A stretch of DNA of 64,000 nucleotides, taken from the NCBI GenBank assembly GCA_001606155.1, contig LODT01000039.1, positions 558,001 to 622,000 of the forward strand. The letters are read 5' to 3'. Shown here piece after piece: positions 32,452 through 42,162 of the stretch; within the stretch, counting starts at the first letter, position 1; each line of letters starts with the position of its first letter. The translations under genes were made by a program, and so were the position numbers. A model generated the notes under the pieces. The model did no database searches and had not been told where the DNA came from. It was given only the letters and a program-made list of their open reading frames with translations. The DNA comes from Tieghemostelium lacteum (lineage: Eukaryota > Evosea > Eumycetozoa > Dictyosteliales > Raperosteliaceae).

Positions 32452-34020
32452 ATGAGTAATATTCTAAGAGTTGCAGTCTCTAAACAAAAGAGAAGATATC
32501 AAAAAGATGGTTTTGACTTAGATTTAGCATGTATGTATATGCACAATAGATTTAGAATACAAAGGTTTAGAAAACAAGCAGAGTGTATATTTACATTGTT
32601 GATGAATTTGGTAATATTTATAGATATAACTGATAGAATTATAGCAATGGGATTTCCAAGTGAAAAAGTTGAAGGTGTATTTAGAAACCCAATGAAAGAA
32701 GTTCAAAAGTTTTTAGACCAATTTCATAAGGATCACTATAAAGTCTATAATTTGTGTTCAGAGAGAGACTATGATCACAGTAAATTCTATGGAAGAGTTG
32801 GATGTTTCCCATTTGACGATCACAACGCACCAGCATTTGAGTTGATTGAACAGTTTTGTAAGGATGTAGATCAATGGATGAAAGAAGATCCAAAGAATAT
32901 TGCAGTTATTCACTGTAAAGCAGGTAAAGGTCGTACAGGTCTAATGATTTGTTGTTGGTTACTCTACTGTGGATGGTGGCAACAAACTGAGGATTCATTG
33001 AAATACTACGCAGCATTACGTACCTACAATCAAAAGGGTGTTACAATTCCCTCACAGATTCGTTATGTTCACTATTTTGGTAAATCCATTCGAGAGAAGA
33101 TTCAGTATAGTCAAAAACCAGTTTTGATTAAAAAGATACTTCTCAAACCTCTGCCAAAAGAGACTAATCTCTCTGATGTCTCTTTTACCATTCATGTTGG
33201 AAAAACATTAGTTTTCTCTTCCAAAGATGCTCAAAATGTCACTATACATCGTGTAGAGAAAAAGAAGAAATCAAAATCCGATAAGAAATCTTCAAAAGGT
33301 AAAAATCTGCATAAGGAGAATTCTCAACCTCAACTCACCTCCTCACACGACCAGAATAAGACTTCTTCTAGCAGTGGAGGTACAATCAATGGAGGACATG
33401 GTAAAGTCTTTGAACCAAGTCATTCTATGTCTCAAATGTCGATTGCAAACGGTGGTAGTTCATCACCAACTCTAGAGGGAATGTCTAGATCACAATCCAC
33501 TAATTCCATTTCCAATCTAGATTACCAGGCATACAGCTCCTCAGTGAGTTATTTCAAGAAGGCTGAAGGTGAGGCTGAAGATGAATATATAGCCTATGAT
33601 ATCGGTAGTCTGCCTTTAGTAGGTGATGTCAAGGTTGATTTCAGCGACAAAAATGAAAGAATGTTTATGTTTTGGTTCAACACCTATTTTGTCAATCCAC
33701 ATGAACTCGTTCACAAGATTGGTTTGGATAAGGCATACAAGGATAAGCATCACAAGACTTATCCTGAGGATTTCCGTGTTGAAATGTTCTTTGAGAATAT
33801 TGAAAATACATCTTCATCTTCAAATGATAATTCTTCATCTTCTGCAGCTACTTTAGTTGCTTCCTCTCATCAAATTCAACCATCTTCATCATCCTCCTCT
33901 TCATCCTCTAATACTTCAAATGAACACCAAAACAACAACAGTAATAATATTAGCAATACATCAACAACAACCACAACTACAAACCAAGAAATACCTCAAA
34001 CTACAACTGTCGAAAATTAA
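32452..34020 (+). CDS. pten: PTEN phosphatidylinositol-3,4,5-trisphosphate 3-phosphatase
   Basis: PTEN removes the 3-phosphate of PIP3 and, in dictyostelids, sets the rear of chemotaxing cells. Exons are 32452-32530 and 32624-34020, giving 491 aa. The N-terminus has the PIP2-binding basic motif (VSKQKRRYQKDGFDLD). The phosphatase P-loop HCKAGKGRTG with catalytic Cys and Arg is intact, and the YNLCSERDYD and FPFDDHNAP (WPD-loop) segments match the family. A C2 domain follows, interrupted by a Lys/Ser-rich loop about residues 245-345, and the tail is Ser/Asn/Thr-rich. The 93-nt intron is a multiple of three and has no stop, so the unspliced frame is also fully open. The spliced form DLDLAYITDRIIAM matches PTEN exactly. 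Confidence 0.96.
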   Translation: MSNILRVAVSKQKRRYQKDGFDLDLACMYMHNRFRIQRFRKQAECIFTLLMNLVIFIDITDRIIAMGFPSEKVEGVFRNPMKEVQKFLDQFHKDHYKVYNLCSERDYDHSKFYGRVGCFPFDDHNAPAFELIEQFCKDVDQWMKEDPKNIAVIHCKAGKGRTGLMICCWLLYCGWWQQTEDSLKYYAALRTYNQKGVTIPSQIRYVHYFGKSIREKIQYSQKPVLIKKILLKPLPKETNLSDVSFTIHVGKTLVFSSKDAQNVTIHRVEKKKKSKSDKKSSKGKNLHKENSQPQLTSSHDQNKTSSSSGGTINGGHGKVFEPSHSMSQMSIANGGSSSPTLEGMSRSQSTNSISNLDYQAYSSSVSYFKKAEGEAEDEYIAYDIGSLPLVGDVKVDFSDKNERMFMFWFNTYFVNPHELVHKIGLDKAYKDKHHKTYPEDFRVEMFFENIENTSSSSNDNSSSSAATLVASSHQIQPSSSSSSSSSNTSNEHQNNNSNNISNTSTTTTTTNQEIPQTTTVEN

Positions 34021-34610
34021 AATTCAACTCTTTTAAAACAATATCTTCATTTTTTTTCAAAATATCAAGAGTTGATTATTATCTCAAATGTTATAAATAT
34101 ATTTAATTTGCCAACATTTTATTTTTTCACCCCCTTCCCTAAAAATACAACCTTACATGATACACACAATACCAACAGAGACAGACAAATAAAATATGAT
34201 TAATTTGTTTTTTTATTTATTTTTTTAATATTAAATTTAGATTTTTTCATTGTTTTATTGCGAAAAATGACTTGTTGTCAACATTTAAATTCGGGTTTTC
34301 ATTGAAAAGTTAATCAATTATTTTTTTTTGTGGGTGGTCCAATCAAGCAAACACATTTTTTTTCCACAACGATTACTTTTGATCAACAATTCTCTATTAT
34401 TTATTTATTTATTTCAATTTTTTTCTATTTGTCATACACCCCCCCAATTTTACTTCGCCCACTCCCTCTCAATCACACACACCCACACTTTTCAAGTCAG
34501 ACATTAATATAAAAAAAAAAAACACAAGCTTATTAATTTTCATACAGAAGTAATATTTGTATATAATAAATATATTTAATTTAATTTTGAATGGGAATAG
34601 GAGAGTGGAA
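34021..34610. promoter_or_regulatory. Upstream region of the kelch gene
   Basis: 590 bp without an ORF. It holds GTGGGTGGTCCAATCA near 34331 and CAATCACACACACCCA at 34470-34485, the latter close to the PTEN upstream box, in a C-rich strand (34440-34492). A possible 5'-UTR intron runs from GTAATA near 34550 to an AG just before 34601, but it is not needed for the reading frame. Confidence 0.35.
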
Positions 34611-36560
34611 ATGAATGAAACAGTTACTATCAATGATTCTTTGTATAGAAGTGTACAGCAATTGGAATACTACAAAGAACTCTGTCAAGTAACTTTGGAC
34701 CAATGTGACAACTCATTTATGGAAACCAAAAAGATTATCATTGAGGATTTTGATACTCTGATAACCTACCTCTCTGATAGAAAAATTGAAATACTCACGC
34801 AATTGGCTATCGAATTAGAATCACATAAACAAGATCTAGAGAAAAATATTGATCGTTCCAATTTACTAATTCAGAAACTTAATAAGAAAATCTCTACTAA
34901 TAATACTAGTAGTATTAGAAATAGTAATGGTAGACTACATTCTTCAGACTCAAGAGTACAACCACCTCAATTATCACATAGCAAATCATATAGTAATATA
35001 CATAATAGCAGTGGTGGTAGTAGTACTATTGTTGGGTTGGGTAGTAAATCATATAGTTCAATGAATCAGAGTTATTGTGATTTAAAGGGTCCATTGAATA
35101 AGTCAATGTCATTTGATGATGTAAATTTTAAGACTGAACAATTACAATTACTAAAACAGTCAGTTCAGGTTATAAATTGGAATTGGATTGGTGAATTTCA
35201 GAATACTACAACAAGGGTAAAGATTGTTAGATCTGAAACTCCAATGTCACCTAGAAGTGATATTGATCAACAAAAGAGTGGTGAACATTCACCTAGAGAT
35301 AATGAATCAATATCATCATCTTCTACATCTTCTATTCAAAGTCCAAGTAAATCATCATCGTCACCTTTAAAACAAACTTCTATATCTTCGTCAAGTAGTG
35401 CAACACTACTACGGAACAATGGTGAGAAACTGGTTAATCAATATGGTCGTTTGGAATTCAAAACTAAACAAAATGAAGAATACCAAGAACTCAAGAGTAT
35501 ATTCCCTCGAAATGAGTACATTTATTCAATTGGCGGTAAATTGAATGGATTCGATCAGTATGCTTTAGAGAGATTTGATAGTGCTGAATGTGGTGGTTGG
35601 AGATCTCTTTCACCTGTCCCTTCAATGGATAATGATTTTGCAGCTGTTTACGATCAAAAAAACTATATATACCTCTTTGGTGGTAGTTTGGCTCCTACTA
35701 GAATTCTAAAATACTCAATATTAGATGACCGTTGGGAGAGATTGAAAATTGAGATTCCAGATGGTGGAAGGTTCCTTCACTCTGCAATCTATGATCAAAA
35801 ACAGTTTATATATCTAATTGGTGGTTTTCCAAAATCTACGCACATTTTGAAATTCAATTTATTTACTGAGGAATTTAGTAGACAAAGTTCACTTTCAAAG
35901 TCACTTTGGAATACCTGTGCCTTGTATGATGACAAGTCAATGTATCTACTAAATCACTCTCTATTGTCAGTAGCTGGAAGTAGTGGAATGGAAGATGAAA
36001 TTTCATCATCATTCAGCCAAAGACCTTGTATATATTTAATTGGTGGTTGTAATGTTTCCAGACAGAGTAGAAGTACTTTTGAAAGATATGATATTGAAGA
36101 AGACAGGTTCTATGAGATGCCCCCTCTATTGAACTCCATGTACAGTGGTGGTGCAGTTCTCGATCAAGAGAATGGATATATATATGTAGTAGGTGGTTTC
36201 TCATCAGTATCTAATGAGTGCCTTTCAAGAGTTGAAAGATTCTCATTCCAAAGAAATCAATGGGAACTATTATCCTCTTCTTCTTCTTTATCTGATGATA
36301 CTACCAATCCTCAACCCCAATCAGACACCTTTTCAACTTCTGATTTGCCTGTAAAAATGACTATATGCAACTCCATATTTTTAGATGACAAAAATCAAAA
36401 TATCTATGTTATTGGTGGCTATAACCAAAACACCAAAGAATATTATGATAGAATATTTAAATTCTCTTTGATTACATTTAAATGGGATACTCAATCTACT
36501 GTTCCTCCTTACCAATATTCAAAACAAAAAGGTGGATCTTCTATTTATATATCAAAGTAA
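34611..36560 (+). CDS. Kelch-repeat protein with N-terminal coiled coil
   Basis: The ATG at 34611 (MNETVTINDSLYRS) gives 649 aa. The open frame extends upstream only through non-ATG codons. Residues 1-100 form a helical coiled coil of the kind that follows B-boxes in dictyostelid proteins, but no Cys/His B-box precedes it here. A Ser/Asn-rich linker covers about 100-285. From about 300 there are five or six kelch repeats, each with a double-Gly strand and spaced Tyr/Trp: YSIGGKLNGFDQYALERF, YLFGGSLAPTRILKY, YLIGGFPKSTHILKF, YLIGGCNVSRQSRSTFERY, YVVGGFSSVSNECLSRVERF and YVIGGYNQNTKEYYDRIFKF. Together they can close a beta-propeller. Partner and pathway are unknown. Confidence 0.8.
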   Translation: MNETVTINDSLYRSVQQLEYYKELCQVTLDQCDNSFMETKKIIIEDFDTLITYLSDRKIEILTQLAIELESHKQDLEKNIDRSNLLIQKLNKKISTNNTSSIRNSNGRLHSSDSRVQPPQLSHSKSYSNIHNSSGGSSTIVGLGSKSYSSMNQSYCDLKGPLNKSMSFDDVNFKTEQLQLLKQSVQVINWNWIGEFQNTTTRVKIVRSETPMSPRSDIDQQKSGEHSPRDNESISSSSTSSIQSPSKSSSSPLKQTSISSSSSATLLRNNGEKLVNQYGRLEFKTKQNEEYQELKSIFPRNEYIYSIGGKLNGFDQYALERFDSAECGGWRSLSPVPSMDNDFAAVYDQKNYIYLFGGSLAPTRILKYSILDDRWERLKIEIPDGGRFLHSAIYDQKQFIYLIGGFPKSTHILKFNLFTEEFSRQSSLSKSLWNTCALYDDKSMYLLNHSLLSVAGSSGMEDEISSSFSQRPCIYLIGGCNVSRQSRSTFERYDIEEDRFYEMPPLLNSMYSGGAVLDQENGYIYVVGGFSSVSNECLSRVERFSFQRNQWELLSSSSSLSDDTTNPQPQSDTFSTSDLPVKMTICNSIFLDDKNQNIYVIGGYNQNTKEYYDRIFKFSLITFKWDTQSTVPPYQYSKQKGGSSIYISK

Positions 36561-36954
36561 CATATACACACCTATTTTTTAATAAACTATATGTTATAAT
36601 AATGTGTAATCGTAATTCCTTAAATTAATACTTTTTAATAACATCTGATAAATATTGTCTTAGTTAAAACATAAGTTCACCACTTAGCTTTTGGTGTAAA
36701 TGTAAGGATATTGGTACCATAAATCCTTTTCAACTGTTATAAAGTAAATACACAAAATATTTCTAAAATTCAACGAAATAATAGATAGCAACATCACCAC
36801 CAAAAATAAAATTTTGAAAACAACTTCTGTGAAATATTAAAAATATCTAATCAGAAGGAGTCAGTTTATATTTTATTATAATCCAAACAAATCATTTTGT
36901 AAAAGAAATCACATTTTCTGTTCTTTTTATTTTTTTTAATTATTAAATTATAAG
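36561..36954. other. Intergenic region before the EGF/TIG gene
   Basis: About 390 bp of AT-rich sequence between two same-strand genes. No ORF, repeat or recognisable motif is seen beyond A/T tracts. Confidence 0.3.
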
Positions 36955-39936
36955 ATGAATAGATTAGTATTATGTTCAATAATATTATTGTTTTTAATAA
37001 ACATTAATGTTTTATTTGCAGTTGAAATATTTAAAAATTTTAAAAACTTTCCTCTTACGGATAATGGTGAACAAGTGACCTATTTGATGGGTAGTTCGGG
37101 TTTTAATTTTATTTGCATAGTTGGTAGCACTGGATCTGGTTCCAAAATCTATGCACTAACCACGCAAACCATATTAAATTCTACTGGTTCATCAATTCCT
37201 TTACCAACTGGCACATTATTGAATAGTTTATCAGGAGGTCCATTTCCGAGTGTAGATATTTTAGCCATTGCTGCAGGTTATAATCCAGGACAATGTTTCG
37301 TTAAAACTTCAAGCACTATTTTTCAGATTTCATTCTCAGATTCAGGAATAACTTCATCATATGCCAGCGCAGCCACCTCATCACACCCTAATCAGTTTAT
37401 TTTTGCTGCCCGTGGAAGCGGATTTAATGCACCCAATATTGTAATGTACAGTATTTCATCTGGTGGAACAATTTCTGTTTCTGGCTACTTATTGAATGAA
37501 AACAATGATTTTCAAACTATACCCACTGGATTCCCTGTTACTATTGGTACAGCTCCCATTTCTTACATGAACGCTGATGGAATGAATATGATCATCAAAA
37601 GTGCTTTATCCACTAATATATTACCGTATTCAACTTATATCTCAGGTACCTCAAGTCCAGTTACATCAGTTACCTTTGATTCTGTTTTCACTCGTACTGG
37701 TTTGTTTTTAAACTCTGGTTTCATTTATTCATGTGCCAAAAACGCAAGTGGAGTTTATTTGGAGGCACTCAGTTCATATGATATGCAAGTAATGTATAAT
37801 TTCATCACTGTTGACAATATTAACTGTGTGAATTTCTACTCAGAACCATTTCAAATTAGAATGATAGTTAGTGCTATTTGGCCAAATAACTTGTATGGTT
37901 TTGCTTATGTTGGTAAATTCCCAGCTGATTCCCAGAGTGAAACTACAACAGTTACACCAGCTATTACGATTCCAGCTAATCCAGTTGTTGGTGATTTTCA
38001 ACTTGGTTTCTATACTCCCTACAGAAAGTCCATATTCAGTGCCATACCAAGTGTTGGTATTTTGAAATTTGACTATACATCTTTCTGTACTGATGATTGT
38101 AATAATCATGGTGTCTGTAATTTCGGTAATGAAGGATACACTTGCACTTGTACACAAGATAACTCTGTATATTTCTATGGTACCTCATGTGATAAACAAC
38201 TCCCTAAAATCACATATGTAAAAACACCATACTTTGGTGGTTTGACAACTATAACTGGAAACTATTTCGCTTCATCTGATGTTGATTACACAATATCTAT
38301 AAACAATGGAACTAGCATTGTGTGCTCAAACATGCAATTTATCAATACTACAGCAATTACATGTAATTTTGATAGACTGTATTCAGATCCAACCAGTGTT
38401 TTAGTTGCATCTGTATATTCCCTAAATGTACAAGGAGCTGAATCAGGATTTGGTATTGCAAGTTTCTATGCTACCCCTATAGTCACTAGTGTCACACAAA
38501 ATAATGATCAATTAACTTTGACTGGTACCAATTTTTTGGCTGAAACCTACCAATCCATTGCCTTTGGTACTAATACACTAAGTTGTCAAAGTTCATCTAC
38601 CCAAACTGTTTGTGGATTGTCATCTACTCTTGTAAGTGGAGTTATGAAAGGTAATATCAAATATGGAAACATGGATATATTTTATAATCAGAATTACAAT
38701 TTCAGACCATGGATTACTGGAACTCTCCCACAATTTATTCCAACCGATTCATCAGTTGTTGTACTTCAAGGAATTCTCTTTACTGCAAATCCAACAGACA
38801 CCTATAAAGTAAATTTTGCTGGCCAAAGTATATCTGTTCCACCAGGTAATATAACCTCAACTTCGATTACAGTAACTTTTCCAGATGGTATTCCAGTCTC
38901 TAGACAATTGTCTATAGTAGTTGGTGACAATTTAGCTACTTCTAATTCATATTCTATTGTTTATAATGAACCTGATCTCACACAATGTACTCAGGATGTA
39001 GATACACACAACAAATTCACAATCACTGGAAGTAATTTTGGTAATCTGACCCAACTCGTTACAGTTTCAGTTGAACCTGTTTCAGGTATCTACAATGCAA
39101 CCGTTCTTTCAGTATCAAAAACTTCAATCGAAATTCAACTTCCAAATGATGCTGAAAAAGGTTTGATGTTTGCAACTGTAGCAGAACAAGATTCAAATTC
39201 AATTGTTCTTAATTTGCAACCAAAGATTACAGGTATTACTAGTCTCCCTTCAACAAATGGCTCCAATTCAATCACTATTCAAGGTGAATATCTTAAGGGA
39301 ACACAATATACATTCAATGGTGTTGATATCACATGTACTGCATACTCAACATTGAATTATCCAAATTCATGGGCAGAATGCACTTATCCTTCAGGATCAG
39401 GTACAATTGCGCTCAAGGCCTTTTCATCATTAGAGAACCAAGTTTTAACTAGTGAATACCAAACTCACTACAAAGCACCATCCATTTTAACAATCAGTCC
39501 ATCATCCTACAAGAAATCACAAAATGTTACATTTGTCATCACTGGATATGATATAGTATTTACCGATATCTATATTACAATTCAAGGTGAAGATTGTCTC
39601 ATTATTGAAAATAATCTCCCAGCTAATATCAGTTGTAATCTAAAATCTGAAATTGACCCATCAACAATTCAAAATCCAGTTTCAATCAAAATCTCATCCA
39701 ACGGTATTGTTGGCTACAACAATGCCACATTGATTTATGAGAAATCATGTATGAACTCATGTTCATCACAAGGTACATGTGATGTTACTTCTGGTAAATG
39801 CCAATGTAATGATGGTTTTACTGGTGATGATTGTTCTACTGTTGTTGACACTAGTTCTGATATTTCATCCTCACCAATTATTAAAATCACCCTTTTAATG
39901 ACTATTCTATTCAATTTAATATCAATCTTTTTTTAA
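36955..39936 (+). CDS. Cell-surface EGF/IPT-TIG repeat protein
   Basis: An intronless 993-aa protein with a signal peptide (MNRLVLCSIILLFLININVLFA). Residues about 25-375 form a beta-rich ectodomain with no named fold. An EGF-like module follows (CTDDCNNHGVCNFGNEGYTC). Next come several IPT/TIG immunoglobulin-like repeats with the family pattern of TPYFGGLTTITGNYF, LTLTGTNF, FTITGSNFGNL and ITIQGEYL. A second EGF-like module (CMNSCSSQGTCDVTSGKCQC) stands near the C-terminus. The protein ends in a Ser-rich stalk and a terminal hydrophobic segment (IIKITLLMTILFNLISIFF) fitting a GPI signal or single membrane anchor. This design is common to dictyostelid adhesion and recognition proteins of the Tgr type. 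Direct orthology to TgrB1/C1 is not claimed. Its stop lies 23 bp from the stop of the facing gene. Confidence 0.85.
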   Translation: MNRLVLCSIILLFLININVLFAVEIFKNFKNFPLTDNGEQVTYLMGSSGFNFICIVGSTGSGSKIYALTTQTILNSTGSSIPLPTGTLLNSLSGGPFPSVDILAIAAGYNPGQCFVKTSSTIFQISFSDSGITSSYASAATSSHPNQFIFAARGSGFNAPNIVMYSISSGGTISVSGYLLNENNDFQTIPTGFPVTIGTAPISYMNADGMNMIIKSALSTNILPYSTYISGTSSPVTSVTFDSVFTRTGLFLNSGFIYSCAKNASGVYLEALSSYDMQVMYNFITVDNINCVNFYSEPFQIRMIVSAIWPNNLYGFAYVGKFPADSQSETTTVTPAITIPANPVVGDFQLGFYTPYRKSIFSAIPSVGILKFDYTSFCTDDCNNHGVCNFGNEGYTCTCTQDNSVYFYGTSCDKQLPKITYVKTPYFGGLTTITGNYFASSDVDYTISINNGTSIVCSNMQFINTTAITCNFDRLYSDPTSVLVASVYSLNVQGAESGFGIASFYATPIVTSVTQNNDQLTLTGTNFLAETYQSIAFGTNTLSCQSSSTQTVCGLSSTLVSGVMKGNIKYGNMDIFYNQNYNFRPWITGTLPQFIPTDSSVVVLQGILFTANPTDTYKVNFAGQSISVPPGNITSTSITVTFPDGIPVSRQLSIVVGDNLATSNSYSIVYNEPDLTQCTQDVDTHNKFTITGSNFGNLTQLVTVSVEPVSGIYNATVLSVSKTSIEIQLPNDAEKGLMFATVAEQDSNSIVLNLQPKITGITSLPSTNGSNSITIQGEYLKGTQYTFNGVDITCTAYSTLNYPNSWAECTYPSGSGTIALKAFSSLENQVLTSEYQTHYKAPSILTISPSSYKKSQNVTFVITGYDIVFTDIYITIQGEDCLIIENNLPANISCNLKSEIDPSTIQNPVSIKISSNGIVGYNNATLIYEKSCMNSCSSQGTCDVTSGKCQCNDGFTGDDCSTVVDTSSDISSSPIIKITLLMTILFNLISIFF

Positions 39937-39959
39937 ATAAATAATAGTATTATTGTCTA

Positions 39960-41654
39960 TTATAAATATGTATTTTGATGATTAAAATAATGATAATGAA
40001 TTAAATATTCACCAGCCAATTTAGCAAATTGGTTTGCAAATGGATTGTTTTCTACGATTCTTATAAGTTTCAAATAATTTAAGGTATCATTGTTTGAGGC
40101 TGCTTTTTTGAAGTTTTCTATACTTTCTAGAGAGAGCTCAGAGAATTTAATGGACATAGGAACGATTTCTAAATTTGATAGATAATTATTATACTCAATG
40201 ATTGGTAAAATAGCATTGAAATAGTTTTGAAATGATTCTTTCATTTCATTTAGAAATAGGATTAAATGATTAACAGTTTTGTTTTTAGAAATTTCTAGAG
40301 CGAGAGTTGTAAAGGAATAGGGATTTTCAGGTTCTACGATAGCAGTAAACTTTCCTAATTTTAGATTACTATTTAGTAAGTCTATAAATGTTTGTATAGT
40401 TAGGGATTTGAGATAGAGGGTATCTAGGTTCTTATACGCAGAGTTTAGATTCTCCACAATAGCACCATCCAAAGGATTAGATTGCTTTGATAAATATAAT
40501 TCTTTTATATTTGGTATACAATCAAATAGTAGAGGAACTTGTTCATCGTTAAGTTGGGTTGATAGTGTTTCTAAGTTATTACAATGGTTTTTTAACACTA
40601 ACAGAGTGGAATCAGTAATTGGTGTAATTTTCAAACTACAATATCTAACCCTTGATTGACCAACCCACTTTTTAAGTATATCCAATTCTGGTATTTTTGT
40701 TGAATTTACACTAACATTGAGATCAGTTAATGTTTGGTTACTAATCTTTAGGTCACTTTCATTTTCCATTCCATTAATATCAAGATAAACTAGGGCAATT
40801 TTCTGAATTAAACTGTTATTATTCAATAGATTGATTATATCATTTACATGTGGTTGTAATGATAAATGATATTTAAAAAAGCTAGTAATGGTAGTATTTT
40901 CATGGAGTTGTTGATATACCTGCGCCTCAGGAACTGTGTCTTCTTTTTGATAATATACATTTAAGCTAGTGAGTGAATGGCAATTCTTTATAATATTAAT
41001 TACTTCTTGATTAGAACCATTAATATCTAAAACGGTAATTTGATTGAAATCTGAAAGTAAACTACTATTTACCATTGATCTAATAGTAATACTATTTACA
41101 TTTGGAGTACATCTTTTAATTCCATCAAGACTTGATTCGAGATTAATGTTCTCATTTAACATGAAATTTGGTCCAAGATATACTGAGGTTATTTGATTAT
41201 GGTTTTTACTATCCAACCAGAATTTATCCATATCCTCTTGTGTACCATCTAATTGTAATTGGGTGACTTTAGATCCTATAAATTGGTTACATTCATTCGA
41301 TGGTATTTTATACTTTGTAAATTTTATTTCACATTTTTCTAATAGATCTTTAACCAATTGATAGTATTCACTATCACATGGTAGAGTACATCTATAAAAA
41401 GGAAGACTTTGAATACCTAATCTTTTTAATATTTCTAGCTGTGTAATTGTTTGTGTATCTAGTGTCCATGATATATTTACTGTAAGTTTTGGTACAATAT
41501 ATTCTCTCCATTCTTTTGAGACAAGTCCTAGTTTATATAGGAGTTGACAATATATCTCTAATGTTTTATTTCTAACTGAACCTAATGCTTCAATCTTTTT
41601 GATAAGGAATTTTAGAATGTATAAAATAACTTGTCTTGATAGTATTACTTTCAT
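39960..41654 (-). CDS. F-box-like/LRR protein
   Basis: A single exon of 564 aa; ATG at 41654 (MKVILSRQ). The N-terminal 60 residues (VILYILKFLIKKIEALGS, then LVSKEWREYIVPKL) have the helix pattern of the divergent F-box that opens many dictyostelid LRR/FNIP proteins. The rest shows leucine-rich periodicity, such as ITVLDINGSNQEVINIIKNC and IKELYLSKQSNPLDGAIV. There is no signal peptide or membrane span. It is of the same general type as the 27312-28907 gene but not an obvious tandem duplicate. The function is unknown. An SCF-adaptor role would be family-level inference. Confidence 0.65.
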   Translation of the reverse strand: MKVILSRQVILYILKFLIKKIEALGSVRNKTLEIYCQLLYKLGLVSKEWREYIVPKLTVNISWTLDTQTITQLEILKRLGIQSLPFYRCTLPCDSEYYQLVKDLLEKCEIKFTKYKIPSNECNQFIGSKVTQLQLDGTQEDMDKFWLDSKNHNQITSVYLGPNFMLNENINLESSLDGIKRCTPNVNSITIRSMVNSSLLSDFNQITVLDINGSNQEVINIIKNCHSLTSLNVYYQKEDTVPEAQVYQQLHENTTITSFFKYHLSLQPHVNDIINLLNNNSLIQKIALVYLDINGMENESDLKISNQTLTDLNVSVNSTKIPELDILKKWVGQSRVRYCSLKITPITDSTLLVLKNHCNNLETLSTQLNDEQVPLLFDCIPNIKELYLSKQSNPLDGAIVENLNSAYKNLDTLYLKSLTIQTFIDLLNSNLKLGKFTAIVEPENPYSFTTLALEISKNKTVNHLILFLNEMKESFQNYFNAILPIIEYNNYLSNLEIVPMSIKFSELSLESIENFKKAASNNDTLNYLKLIRIVENNPFANQFAKLAGEYLIHYHYFNHQNTYL

Positions 41655-41877
41655 GATCACAATACTAAAATAAAAAAAAATATTAATATTAAAATTATTC
41701 TTAGATTTTAATAAACGCCAACCACCAAATGCATTCTTCTTAACACTAACTCTATTGTTGTTAAGGATGAATAAAAACGAACCTTTTTGTTATTACATAT
41801 AATTTGTCAGACAGATCAAGATATTAAAATCAAAAAAAAAAAAAAGAAATTCGACACTTTTAAAGAAATCAATTTAT

Positions 41878-42112
41878 TTACAATTGTTTTGATTCTTCTT
41901 GCATTAGACCCTTGTATACCTCAAATTTATGATTAATTGATTTTTGGGTGTGTATTTTTATAGTACTACCAAGACCACCTCCAGGAGTTGAGCACCCATA
42001 TATTACTCTCTTAATTCTACTGTGTACTAAAGACATGGAGCACATTATACATGGCTCACGAGTTATATATAAATGATATGATGTTGCTAAATATGAAGAT
42101 GGTGGTGTAATT

Positions 42113-42162
<50 letters not shown>

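Noticed and set aside
32531-32623. Reading the 93-nt PTEN segment as ordinary coding sequence
   Set aside because: It interrupts the invariant DLDLxYITDRI sequence and has perfect splice signals, so splicing is the default; retention is only a possible isoform.
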